The notes beneath the pieces were generated by a model. It saw only the letters and a list, made by a program, of their open reading frames with translations. It was not told where the DNA came from and did not search any database. Both the position numbers and the translations under genes were made by a program. A stretch of DNA of 64,000 bases from JABMMZ01 sp040386935 (GTDB lineage Bacteria > Bacteroidota > Bacteroidia > NS11-12g > UBA955), in contig JAZKEQ010000009.1 in NCBI GenBank assembly GCA_040386935.1, positions 1-64,000 of the forward strand, in the 5' to 3' direction. Shown piece by piece: positions 1 to 8,368 of this stretch; positions within the stretch are counted from its first letter, which is position 1, and every line of letters starts with the position of its first letter.

Positions 1-234
1 CACCAGGCCAATAAGCGTATCGTTGCCTATACAGCAGAAAAAATGGATTTGCCAACTGAAAAAGTGCTCATGAATATTGAACGCTATGGCAATACAACGA
101 GTGGTACTTTGCCCCTGTTGTTTTGGGATTACGAAAAACTATTCAAAAAAGGAGATAATTTAATATTGGCAACATTCGGTGGGGGCTTCACTTGGGGAAG
201 TATCTACATCAAATGGGGCTACGACAGTAAATAA
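1..234 (+). CDS. fabH: 3-oxoacyl-ACP synthase III (FabH), C-terminal part
   Basis: This is the last 77 residues of a gene that begins before the window. The partial protein opens with HQAN, the catalytic-histidine motif of FabH, and then carries ERYGNTTSG, the motif with the catalytic asparagine; both are hallmarks of the ketoacyl-ACP synthase III thiolase fold. The glycine-rich end (FGGGFTWGS) is the usual FabH C-terminus. FabH condenses acetyl-CoA with malonyl-ACP to start fatty-acid synthesis in the cytoplasm. It lies 56 bp ahead of accB and accC on the same strand, so the three probably form one lipid-synthesis operon. The catalytic cysteine is outside the window and cannot be checked. 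Confidence 0.93.
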   Translation, partial: HQANKRIVAYTAEKMDLPTEKVLMNIERYGNTTSGTLPLLFWDYEKLFKKGDNLILATFGGGFTWGSIYIKWGYDSK

Positions 235-290
235 TCATCAACAACAACCGAAAGGTCTGTTTTAAATAAAGTCAAAATAAAATATACATT

Positions 291-779
291 ATGGATATCA
301 AGGAAATTGAAAACTTAATCAAATTCGTTTCAGCACAAAAAAATGTGGGTGAGGTAGAAATTGAGAAGAAGGATTTTAAAATAGTTATCAGAAAGCCTGT
401 CAATACAGTGGTAAATGCACCACAATATATTCAAGCTTCAGCACCTGCACCTGCAGCGGCTCCTGCAGCTCCTGCTTTGGCAGCAGCTCCTGCAGCACTA
501 GCGGTAGCAGCACCTGCGGCTCCGGTTGCAACTGATAATTACATCACCATTAAATCACCAATGATTGGAACATTCTACCGCTCATCATCACCTGATAAAC
601 CGGTATTTGTTAATGTTGGAGATGAAGTGAAACCGGGTAAAGCAGTTTGTATCATTGAGGCAATGAAATTATTCAATGAAATAGAATCTGAAATAAGTGG
701 TAAAATTGTTAAAGTATTGGTTGATAACGCTACTCCGGTAGAATATGACCAACCTTTATTTTTGGTTGAACCTAACTAA
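291..779 (+). CDS. accB: Biotin carboxyl carrier protein of acetyl-CoA carboxylase
   Basis: The protein has 162 residues, close to the usual AccB length. A short N-terminal helical part is followed by an Ala/Pro-rich flexible linker (about residues 45-80) and a C-terminal biotinyl domain. The biotin attachment motif EAMKLFNEIE is present with Lys126 as the expected biotinylated residue. AccB carries carboxybiotin between biotin carboxylase (next gene) and carboxyltransferase, giving malonyl-CoA. The start is the only ATG at the N-terminus and the sequence reads as typical AccB (MDIKEIENLIKF). Gene order fabH-accB-accC supports the call. Confidence 0.97.
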   Translation: MDIKEIENLIKFVSAQKNVGEVEIEKKDFKIVIRKPVNTVVNAPQYIQASAPAPAAAPAAPALAAAPAALAVAAPAAPVATDNYITIKSPMIGTFYRSSSPDKPVFVNVGDEVKPGKAVCIIEAMKLFNEIESEISGKIVKVLVDNATPVEYDQPLFLVEPN

Positions 780-855
780 TAGAGTCAATTAGGTAGTTGA
801 TGGTTTGGAATGATCTCAAACTTTTAAATTGCCAAATAAATTATTAAAAACACGA

Positions 856-2196
856 ATGTTTAAAAAGATATTAATAGCCAACCGTGGCGAAATAGCCTTG
901 AGAATTATACGTACCTGTAAAGAAATGGGTATTAAAACGGTTGCTGTATATAGCACAGCCGACAAGGAAAGTTTGCATGTACGCTTTGCTGATGAAGCGG
1001 TATGCATTGGTCCAGCCCCAAGTAACTTATCGTATCTTAAAATTCCAAATATTATAGCAGCAGCAGAAATTACAAATGCTGATGCGATACACCCCGGTTA
1101 TGGATTCCTGAGCGAGAATGCAAAATTCAGTCAGGTTTGCAAAGACCATGGTATTAAGTTTATTGGTGCTACTCCGGAACAAATCAACGGCATGGGTGAT
1201 AAGAGCAATGCCAAAGACAGTATGAAAAAGGCAGGTGTTCCAACTATTCCCGGTAGCGATGGCTTACTTGATAGTTTTGAACAAGGTCAAAAACTTGCCA
1301 AAGATATTGGCTACCCTGTTATTATTAAAGCAACAGCAGGTGGCGGTGGTCGTGGTATGCGCATTATCTGGAAAGATGAAGAATTTGAAAAAGCATGGGA
1401 TTCAGCTAAAACTGAAGCTGGTGCAGCTTTTGGTAACGATGGTATTTACATGGAAAAATACATTGAGGAGCCAAGACACATTGAAATTCAAATTGCCGGT
1501 GATCAGTATGGTAAAGTATGTCACTTGAGTGAACGCGATTGCAGTATACAGCGCAGACACCAAAAATTGATAGAAGAAAGCCCTTCTCCATTTATGACGC
1601 CTGATTTGCGCAAGAGAATGGGAGAGGCCGCTAAAAAAGCAGCTCAGTGTATAAATTATGAAGGCGTAGGTACTGTTGAGTTTTTGGTTGATAAACACCG
1701 CAATTTCTATTTTATGGAAATGAATACCCGTATTCAGGTAGAACATCCGGTAACCGAAGAAGTAATCAATTACGACCTTGTCAAGGAGCAAATCATGATC
1801 GCTGCGGGTCAACCTATCAGTGGTAAAGATTATGAGCCTATGAAGCACGCTATTGAGTGTAGGATCAATGCTGAGGACCCTGCACATAACTTCAGACCAA
1901 GTCCGGGTAAAATTACCAATTTTCATATTCCCGGTGGTCACGGTATCAGAGTGGACACACACGCTTATGCAGGTTATCAGATTCCTGCTAATTATGATAG
2001 CATGATAGCTAAATTAATTGTAAGCGCACAAACAAGAGAAGAGTGTATCGTAAAAATGGAACGCGCCCTTGATGAATTCGTTATCGAAGGAGTGTTTACA
2101 TCAATACCATTGCAAAGACAGATTATGAGTGATGTAAATTTTAGAGAAGGTAATTTTACAACTGCCTTCATGAATGATTTCGTATTCAAACCATAA
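856..2196 (+). CDS. accC: Biotin carboxylase subunit of acetyl-CoA carboxylase
   Basis: A 446-residue protein with the full ATP-grasp carboxylase architecture: N-terminal fold beginning MFKKILIANRGEIA, glycine-rich ATP loop GGGGRGMR, and the active-site segment EMNTRIQVEHPVTE. It carboxylates the biotin on AccB using ATP and bicarbonate. I chose the ATG at 856 because the protein then begins exactly as AccC homologues do; an in-frame TTG at 829 would add nine unconserved residues. It lies 76 bp after accB and is followed by a hairpin terminator, so it is the last gene of the fabH-accB-accC unit. Confidence 0.97.
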   Translation: MFKKILIANRGEIALRIIRTCKEMGIKTVAVYSTADKESLHVRFADEAVCIGPAPSNLSYLKIPNIIAAAEITNADAIHPGYGFLSENAKFSQVCKDHGIKFIGATPEQINGMGDKSNAKDSMKKAGVPTIPGSDGLLDSFEQGQKLAKDIGYPVIIKATAGGGGRGMRIIWKDEEFEKAWDSAKTEAGAAFGNDGIYMEKYIEEPRHIEIQIAGDQYGKVCHLSERDCSIQRRHQKLIEESPSPFMTPDLRKRMGEAAKKAAQCINYEGVGTVEFLVDKHRNFYFMEMNTRIQVEHPVTEEVINYDLVKEQIMIAAGQPISGKDYEPMKHAIECRINAEDPAHNFRPSPGKITNFHIPGGHGIRVDTHAYAGYQIPANYDSMIAKLIVSAQTREECIVKMERALDEFVIEGVFTSIPLQRQIMSDVNFREGNFTTAFMNDFVFKP

Positions 2197-2213
2197 TTGG
2201 GAATAAATTATTG

Positions 2214-2246
2214 AAAAAGGTTCTGATTATTTCAGAGCCTTTTTTT
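2214..2246 (+). terminator. Rho-independent terminator after accC
   Basis: An imperfect inverted repeat (arms AAAAAGGTTCTGA and TCAGAGCCTTTTT with one G-T pair, short AT loop) is followed by a run of seven T. It sits 17 bp after the accC stop. Because the A-rich and T-rich ends mirror each other, it could also serve the convergent gene that ends at 2252. Confidence 0.8.
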
Positions 2247-2251
2247 ATGTC

Positions 2252-2560
2252 TTATTGCTTCAAAAGTATCAGAAGGCCAATAACTATTAAAAAACCAATA
2301 GGAATGCCAATAATGGCTGACCAGATAATGCTTTTGCCTTCAGGTAATTTTCTTTTGAAATAATGATATAGTATCACACAAATGCTATAAGTAGGGAGAA
2401 AATAAATGAGCAAAGCAACCAGATTGCCGGGTGTTAATAGGTCTGAAAAAGTTTTGGTTTCTCTGTCTAAGTAAAATAAACCCAGACAAGAAAGCAGTAC
2501 AATCAAAGATATTGTGAAATATCTGAATGTGCTGTTTGTGTAGAAAGGAGTCGCTGCCAT
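2252..2560 (-). CDS. Small integral membrane protein, unknown function
   Basis: I do not recognise the family. From the ATG at 2560 the protein has 102 residues and three hydrophobic segments (about 14-30, 43-62 and 78-98), with Lys/Arg between segments 2 and 3 (FKRKLPEGK), suggesting a three-pass inner-membrane protein. The frame stays open upstream to 2704, but the longer start would overlap the DUF218 gene and add a poorly conserved-looking stretch, so the internal ATG is preferred. It lies 77 bp downstream of the DUF218 gene on the same strand and may be cotranscribed with it. Confidence 0.55.
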   Translation of the reverse strand: MAATPFYTNSTFRYFTISLIVLLSCLGLFYLDRETKTFSDLLTPGNLVALLIYFLPTYSICVILYHYFKRKLPEGKSIIWSAIIGIPIGFLIVIGLLILLKQ

Positions 2561-2637
2561 GATGAAAGTTTTTTTAATCAACGTGTCTGCAAAAATTATA
2601 TTGTTTATTGGTTGTTTTTTGACAAAAGAATGGAATT

Positions 2638-3222
2638 TTAGTAAAACAACCAATAGCTGTAATAAGCAAAAAACTCCCTGAATAACGAATAGGGGTCTTG
2701 CCAACCAATGTATGCAGCACTGGCTGTTGAGTATTTGGTAAGTCCCTTTTTTTTGAAGGCAAGTTTACATCGACTTAAATGAAAATACTGACTCACAATA
2801 ATGAAAGATTTATAATGGCTTTGTTCAGCTATTACTTTTACATTATGTGCTGTTGCTTTTGTATTGATCCCGATGTTGTCAGAAATTATGCAGCTATCTG
2901 GTACACCTTTACGGATTAAAAAAGCTTTCATGCAAGAAGCTTCGTCATAGCCCTCGCTACCTGTTCCACCACTGCAAATAATATGGTCAGCCATTCCGGC
3001 TTTGTAAAGTTCAAGGCCTTTCATGACCCTGCTTTCTAAAAAAGGACTCAGTTTGCCATCTTCCTCCACCTTGGTTGCTAAAATGACAATAGCATCGCTT
3101 TTTTGCGGTTTTGAAAGGGTGCCGTCAAGGATAATGACTAGCCAGTGAATGGCCATCCAAAGTAATCCGATTTTAAATATTTTAATGAGAACTTTTTCAC
3201 CTTTAGTCGGCCTCAATAACAC
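2638..3222 (-). CDS. YdcF/SanA-like DUF218 domain protein
   Basis: A 194-residue protein with an N-terminal membrane anchor (about residues 13-32) followed by the DUF218 fold: a DAIVILATKVEEDG first strand, LESRVMKGLELYKAG, the SGGTGSEG glycine loop, and a SQYFHLSR segment. DUF218 proteins (YdcF, SanA, ElyC) are envelope-associated and linked to peptidoglycan or lipid-carrier metabolism, but the reaction is not settled. The only plausible start that keeps the anchor is GTG at 3222, which overlaps the end of the upstream regulator gene by 20 bp, implying translational coupling; the exact start is uncertain. Confidence 0.75.
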   Translation of the reverse strand: MLLRPTKGEKVLIKIFKIGLLWMAIHWLVIILDGTLSKPQKSDAIVILATKVEEDGKLSPFLESRVMKGLELYKAGMADHIICSGGTGSEGYDEASCMKAFLIRKGVPDSCIISDNIGINTKATAHNVKVIAEQSHYKSFIIVSQYFHLSRCKLAFKKKGLTKYSTASAAYIGWQDPYSLFREFFAYYSYWLFY

Positions 3223-4204
3223 TTCTTAAGCTGTCTATTTTATTGAGTGTAGTTTTGAAAAACTGATTGCGTTGTTTCTCGCTTACTGTGCTTACCGGTG
3301 TTGATTTGCTGATCAGATTGCGTATCCATGCTTCTGCCTGTTCATTGAATAAGCGATTGGTGGTGCGCATGTAATTGAATGAATTGTAGCCAATGTAAGT
3401 GGCCTCTTTTTCAGCCGCTTTCAGAAATACTGTATTATTGCCTATCATCAAATCACTGGTGTACAACAAGTAATCAGCATTGCTGAATTGCCCTTTGATG
3501 AAATTCATTTTCTTGCCCATTTCAGCTTGCTGTTGTATCATATTGATCAGGTCCTTGAATGAGTCAATAACATCTAGGGCTGTTTGTTTTTCTCTGAAAA
3601 ACCCTGCTTCCCAATAGAATTTGATTTGCTCGTAGGTGCTCTTCATGGTATCGCTGTTCCAAATTTCAATAGATTTTAATTTGAGAAATAATTCAGCGAT
3701 GCCACTAGCTACTTCCTTCCAGCCTTCAGGCAATTCCACGTCTTCAATTTTTAAACGCTGCATCTCGGGAACATTTAAAATCGATTTTGTCCAATAACAC
3801 ATTTTAAAGCGGGCCATTACCGGGAAAAATAGGCTGTAAAACACCGGTAAATCCTCCGCTGCATAAATAATCTCAACATCATTGTATTTGCTTAGCCAAC
3901 TTAAATCCTTGTGCAGTGCTTGTAAATAGTCGGTGAAACTACTTTTGTCGCTGTTCAGTTTATTGATTTTAAAAGAAACAACCTGCGAAACCCTGTTGTT
4001 TAGATTTTCGACTGGTATATCAAAATGTTCACACAGTTTAATGGTTTCATTCAGCGTGAATTCAGTTTCACAGCGCAGCCTTCGATAGGCGCTATCAGCA
4101 CTTAATTTTAAAACCTGACCAATCTCATCGGCAAGGTTGAGATGGGGATGCAGTGCTTTTCGCAACAATTCAATAAAAAACGGTTGGTAATTCTGTTCAT
4201 CCAT
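3203..4204 (-). CDS. Helix-turn-helix regulator with long C-terminal domain
   Basis: The 333-residue protein has an N-terminal helix-turn-helix-like region (about residues 22-62: LADEIGQVLKLSADSAYRRL, then FTLNETIKLCEHFDI) resembling XRE/BetR-type DNA-binding domains. The remaining 270 residues are helical, with many aromatic residues and no recognised ligand-binding motif. Proteins with this layout are common in Bacteroidota; targets are unknown. It is divergent from the desaturase gene across a 252-bp gap, which makes that gene a plausible target. A TATATTTG box on the minus strand at 4252-4259 could be its -7 element, but no correctly spaced TTG was found. Confidence 0.6.
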   Translation of the reverse strand: MDEQNYQPFFIELLRKALHPHLNLADEIGQVLKLSADSAYRRLRCETEFTLNETIKLCEHFDIPVENLNNRVSQVVSFKINKLNSDKSSFTDYLQALHKDLSWLSKYNDVEIIYAAEDLPVFYSLFFPVMARFKMCYWTKSILNVPEMQRLKIEDVELPEGWKEVASGIAELFLKLKSIEIWNSDTMKSTYEQIKFYWEAGFFREKQTALDVIDSFKDLINMIQQQAEMGKKMNFIKGQFSNADYLLYTSDLMIGNNTVFLKAAEKEATYIGYNSFNYMRTTNRLFNEQAEAWIRNLISKSTPVSTVSEKQRNQFFKTTLNKIDSLRSVIEAD

Positions 4205-4456
4205 AACATTTTAAGGGGTTTAAGTTTTGCGGATTTCCGTAAATATCAATTCAAATATATGGAGTTTGCATTAATCTGAGACTTTTTAGCAAATGTTTTT
4301 CCGTAAAAAAAGGCAAGGATTTTTATAATCGGTGGTTTTTTGGTGCGACCTACAGTAAGTAGATTAAAAACAGGTGTGTTGAACCGTTTTAATAGAGTTG
4401 CCGGTCTGTCTAGTTTTGACCCATAAAATTTCAATCAATAACCAAATATTTAAACC

Positions 4457-5551
4457 ATGAAATATTCAAAAAGCAACCGTAACCCCTTCTACAACGGCTT
4501 AAAAGAACGAGTAGATCTCTATTTTAAAGAAAGAGGAGGGAACCGTTTTGGTAATCGCAAAATTGTAATGAAAGCCATTATTCTCTTAAGTGTTTATTTT
4601 GCTGCTTATGCATTTATTTTTATTCAGAATGTCGGCATTGGGTGGATGATGTTAACGTATGCAATAGTTGGGTTAAGTGGTGTAATGATCGTGTTTAATC
4701 TTGTTCACGATGCTTCGCATAATGCCCTGTCGAGGAATATGAAAGTAAATAAAGCCATTACATATTTGGGAGATTTTGTTGGTATCAATACCCATATTTG
4801 GGATATCAGGCATAATATACAGCACCACGCTTTTACAAATGTAGTAGGAGGTGACCTGGTGATAGAAAACGTACCACTTGTAAGGCTGAGTAGACATCAA
4901 AACTATCGCCCCATGCATAGATATCAGACTGTATATACGCCAGTATTGTATATGCTTTATTCTTTTTACTGGATTTTTGTAATCGACTTCCGATTGTTTT
5001 TTAAAAAAGATATTTGCAACCTTCATAACATTAAGCATTCAAAAAAAGAATGGCTGATTTTGATTGGCGGGAAATTATTGTACATTCTTTATATGATTGT
5101 TTTGCCATGGGTGTTCACAGAAATGTCTTTGCTAACAGCGCTTGGATGCTTTATGTTCATGCATATTTGTGCGGGATTGTTGTTGTCTTCAATTGCTGTA
5201 CTAGGTCATTTTGTTGAAGGTCCTGAATTTCCGGAAGCTGAAAATGGAGAAATTAATAACAGTTGGAGTGAACATGAACTAGCTGCAACGATAGATTTTG
5301 CACCCAAATCGCGCATTGTAAATTTTATAACCGGTGGCTTAAATACACATGTGGCCCACCACTTGTTTCCGAATATTTGTCATATTCATTATTACGACTT
5401 AACTGTTATTATAGAGAATTACTGTAAAGAAAATGGCTACCATTATATGCAAGAGTCTTTTACCGGTGGATTAAAATCTCATTTCAGGTATTTGAAAAAA
5501 TTATCACTGCCTGAACAAAAACAAGCTGAAGTAATGCAACTTGCCTCTTAA
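4457..5551 (+). CDS. Membrane fatty-acid desaturase
   Basis: A 364-residue integral membrane protein with all three histidine boxes of the di-iron desaturases: HDASH at 84-88, HNIQHH at 119-124 and HVAHH at 298-302. Hydrophobic segments surround residues 38-82 and about 190-260, giving the expected four-pass topology with the boxes facing the cytoplasm. The order and spacing fit acyl-CoA or acyl-lipid front-end (linoleoyl-CoA-type) desaturases. It would introduce a double bond using O2 and an external electron donor; no ferredoxin or cytochrome b5 domain is fused. Regiospecificity cannot be read from sequence. It ends 19 bp before a tandem repeat. Confidence 0.88.
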   Translation: MKYSKSNRNPFYNGLKERVDLYFKERGGNRFGNRKIVMKAIILLSVYFAAYAFIFIQNVGIGWMMLTYAIVGLSGVMIVFNLVHDASHNALSRNMKVNKAITYLGDFVGINTHIWDIRHNIQHHAFTNVVGGDLVIENVPLVRLSRHQNYRPMHRYQTVYTPVLYMLYSFYWIFVIDFRLFFKKDICNLHNIKHSKKEWLILIGGKLLYILYMIVLPWVFTEMSLLTALGCFMFMHICAGLLLSSIAVLGHFVEGPEFPEAENGEINNSWSEHELAATIDFAPKSRIVNFITGGLNTHVAHHLFPNICHIHYYDLTVIIENYCKENGYHYMQESFTGGLKSHFRYLKKLSLPEQKQAEVMQLAS

Positions 5552-5570
5552 AAAATCCTAAAACCATTGA

Positions 5571-5637
5571 GTCTTACTGAGCCTGACGAAGTCATACTGA
5601 GCTTGTCGAAGTCCTGCTGAGCTTGTCGAAGTATGAC
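5571..5637. repeat. Three tandem 20-bp repeats with terminal inverted repeat
   Basis: Three head-to-tail copies of a 20-bp unit lie at 5571-5590, 5591-5610 and 5611-5630; consensus GTCATACTGAGCTTGTCGAA. A partial fourth unit GTATGAC follows at 5631-5637 and is the reverse complement of GTCATAC at 5591-5597, so the array can fold. It fills the gap between convergent genes and touches the stop codon of the aldo/keto reductase gene. It resembles REP-like intergenic elements and might act as a bidirectional 3' end. Confidence 0.85.
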
Positions 5638-6660
5638 TTATCGTCTTTTAATATTGTCGTATTGACCGCTGTAAAGAATATCTTTTACACCATCCCCTAA
5701 TAAAAAGTCGTGTGGGAATCCCATTTCAATAGCACTAATTGCATTAAGTCGAACAATGTGTTCATTGGTTAGCGATACATTGATAGCATTGAGATTGTCT
5801 TCGAGCTGATGTGGTTTTGTGGCTCCTATAATCGGAATGCTGTTATACGGTTTTTGCATTACCCATCGTAAAGCGACATGGGATGGGCTAAAGCCGGTTT
5901 CTTCAGAAATTTTAAGCACCTCTTTTGTGATTGAAACACTTCTTTCATTTAAGCGGGTACTTTCTTCAGGCAAACGTCCTTTATCTCCTTTTAAATATTT
6001 GCCGGTAAGCGCACCACCGGCCAGCGGAGCCCATGGTGTGAGTGTCATGCCAAAATGTTGCATCATCGGTATCAGTTCGCGTTCGGGTGTTCTTTGTAAT
6101 AAGCTGTATTCTACTTGTAAGGTTGCAAATTTGGTAAGGCCGGTATATTGCGCCAAAGTTTGTCCCTGTGCCACTACCCAGGCTGGAGTATCGCTGATAC
6201 CAAGATAGTTCACTTTTCCCTGACTTACTAAGTCATCAAGCCCTCTCATCACCTCATCTATTGGCGTAAGACCGTCCCAGGCGTGAAGATATAACAAGTC
6301 GATGTAATCAGTTCTTAAGCGTTTTAAGCTTTGTTCAACATTGTACATCAGGCTTTTTCTGTTGTTGCCACTGGCATTGATGTTTTTGTTTGCTCTGTTT
6401 TCACGCAATGCATATTTAGTGGCCAGTACCATGTCGTGTCTGTTGCCATGCAGCATTTCCCCTAAAAATTTCTCGCTGCTGTTTTCGGTGTACAAATTGG
6501 CTGTATCAATAAAGTTGCCACCTGCCTCAATATACATATTCAGTATTTTCTGGGAGGTTTCATAATCAGCACCCCAATTCCATTCTGTTCCAAAACCCAT
6601 AGTGCCCAGACATAATTCTGAAACTTTAAGCCCCGTATTTCCCAAAAGTGTATATTTCAT
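5638..6660 (-). CDS. Aldo/keto reductase
   Basis: A 340-residue TIM-barrel oxidoreductase. It starts MKYTLLGNTGLKVSELCLGTM, the classic N-terminus of the family, and contains the catalytic tetrad context: GNFIDTANLY (Asp and Tyr), LATKY (Lys) and LLYLHAWD (His). The C-terminal SIPIIGATKPHQLEDN segment binds the NADP(H) phosphate. It most resembles the YajO/Tas-type NADPH-dependent reductases; substrate unknown. The frame is open 54 bp further upstream, but the ATG at 6660 gives the conserved start. It is convergent with the desaturase and separated from it by the tandem repeat. Confidence 0.92.
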   Translation of the reverse strand: MKYTLLGNTGLKVSELCLGTMGFGTEWNWGADYETSQKILNMYIEAGGNFIDTANLYTENSSEKFLGEMLHGNRHDMVLATKYALRENRANKNINASGNNRKSLMYNVEQSLKRLRTDYIDLLYLHAWDGLTPIDEVMRGLDDLVSQGKVNYLGISDTPAWVVAQGQTLAQYTGLTKFATLQVEYSLLQRTPERELIPMMQHFGMTLTPWAPLAGGALTGKYLKGDKGRLPEESTRLNERSVSITKEVLKISEETGFSPSHVALRWVMQKPYNSIPIIGATKPHQLEDNLNAINVSLTNEHIVRLNAISAIEMGFPHDFLLGDGVKDILYSGQYDNIKRR

Positions 6661-6876
6661 ACTCAACAAACAAATATCGGTATTCAGTTGTTTTAAATTC
6701 GGTTTAAAATTCACAAATGTGATTTTAATTTTTTTTAACCAATTGATTGAATATTATTGCATTGAAAAAGCAATACATAAAGCACTAAAATTCCGGAGTA
6801 AAATCCAATTGTAGATAAAAGAAGTTACAGCTTTACAAATCCTGTAATTTATAGTTGCCGATTGTGTAACAACAGA

Positions 6877-8364
6877 ATGGAAATGGACGATAATACATAC
6901 AAGCAAAAGCCCTTACTAGTAAGTATTGTGGTATTTCTTGCTCTGTTGGCATTGGCCCAATATCTTACCTATCAGCGTTACCTCATTAAATTGCACAATG
7001 ATGAAAAACGTGCGGAGAATGCGATGAATGCTGTTCGTGATAGATTTCAAACATCTCTCAACTATAGTCTGGCGGCCAGTAAAACCCTTTCTTATATTGT
7101 ACAACAGTATGGCGTTCCTAATAATTTCGACTCTGTTGCTAAAACATTGATAGAGTCAAATAAGTGCATTGATGCCATAGAGTTGGTGCAGGGAGGTACA
7201 ATTACACATGTTTATCCTTTAGCCGGCAATGAAGTTGTATTGGGTTATAATATTTTAAAAGATTCAACCAGAAGCAAGGAAGCGTTTATTGCCATAGAAA
7301 AAAGAGAATTATTTTTTGCTGGCCCACTTCAGTTGAAACAAGGTGGAATGGCTATAGTAGGACGGTTGCCTATTTTTATTAAAGATACTTTTTTTGGATT
7401 TTCAGTTGTTCTTTTGAAATTGCCTACAGTTGTCAAAGCGTTGGGAATAGACGAAGCATACAATAAGGAATTTATCTTTCAATTGTCTAAAATAGATCCG
7501 GAGACAGGTAAAGAAAATTTCTTTTTAGAAGGAGATAGAGATTTCGAAGAAGGACATTTTGTGTCAGTGACCGTACCCAATGGGGATTGGATATTAAGGG
7601 TAAAAGGCAGAAACGGCACTTCATTTGGCTCTTTGATAGTGATGATGTTTCTAGGGTTAATGTTGGCCATTACAGGAGGCGTTTTTACATGGTTTATCGC
7701 TCGGCAACCTATTTTATTGAGCAAAAAAGTGGATGAACAAACAGAGCTGCTCTCAGAATCCGAGAAGCGGTATCATGATTTATTTGAATTAAGTCCCTTG
7801 CCGGCATGGGTATTCGATCTTGAAAATTTAAAAATACTAGATGTCAATAAAGCTGCCGTAGATGAGTATGGCTATACCCGCAATGAATTTTTAAATATGC
7901 AAATGTCCGATTTACTGGTGGACAGGCCGGTGCGAGAGGATGATGTCAATGTTGTTTCAAATAATTTTAAGGGATCAAAAATTTTACTTCACAAAAAAAA
8001 ATCAGGAAAGATTATTCAGGTAGAGATTCAGGAAAATACAATTCCCTATAATGGCAAAACAGTTGATTTGATAATTGCCAATAACATCACCGAAAGGCAG
8101 AACTACATAGCGGCTATTGAAGACCAAAATACCCGTATACGGGAAATAGCTTGGATACAGTCGCATGTTGTAAGGGCGCCATTGGCAAGAATCATGGGTC
8201 TTGTAGATCTTATTAAAAACTCAGAAAAAGGTGAAGAAAATGAAGCGGAATTAATGAATCGCATCATCGAATCTGCCAATGAACTGGACGGAATTATTGC
8301 CGATATCAGCAATAAAGCGAGTAAGATTGATCTCGAATTTGATGCTCAGCAAGGAGGTACCTAG
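6877..8364 (+). CDS. Membrane PAS protein with HisKA-like helix but no ATPase domain
   Basis: A 495-residue protein with a first membrane segment near residues 14-32, an extracytoplasmic region of about 215 residues resembling a CHASE sensor, a second membrane segment (about 250-276), a PAS domain (about 292-405) and a final helical stretch. That stretch contains IQSHVVRAPLARIMGLVDLI, like a HisKA dimerisation box with His430, but the protein stops about 65 residues later with no N, G1 or G2 boxes, so it cannot bind ATP as a standard kinase would. It could be phosphorylated by or dimerise with another kinase. An upstream TTG at 6862 is also possible; I prefer the ATG at 6877. Confidence 0.8.
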   Translation: MEMDDNTYKQKPLLVSIVVFLALLALAQYLTYQRYLIKLHNDEKRAENAMNAVRDRFQTSLNYSLAASKTLSYIVQQYGVPNNFDSVAKTLIESNKCIDAIELVQGGTITHVYPLAGNEVVLGYNILKDSTRSKEAFIAIEKRELFFAGPLQLKQGGMAIVGRLPIFIKDTFFGFSVVLLKLPTVVKALGIDEAYNKEFIFQLSKIDPETGKENFFLEGDRDFEEGHFVSVTVPNGDWILRVKGRNGTSFGSLIVMMFLGLMLAITGGVFTWFIARQPILLSKKVDEQTELLSESEKRYHDLFELSPLPAWVFDLENLKILDVNKAAVDEYGYTRNEFLNMQMSDLLVDRPVREDDVNVVSNNFKGSKILLHKKKSGKIIQVEIQENTIPYNGKTVDLIIANNITERQNYIAAIEDQNTRIREIAWIQSHVVRAPLARIMGLVDLIKNSEKGEENEAELMNRIIESANELDGIIADISNKASKIDLEFDAQQGGT

Positions 8365-8368
8365 AACA

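Noticed and set aside
829..855. Longer accC start at the TTG at 829
   Set aside because: The added residues are not like any AccC N-terminus, while the ATG at 856 gives the conserved beginning.
1402..1962. Antisense open frame over accC
   Set aside because: It lies wholly opposite a strongly conserved gene and its translation shows no domain; it is a shadow frame.
5571..5637. CRISPR array
   Set aside because: The 20-bp units are directly adjacent without spacers, and no cas gene is nearby.
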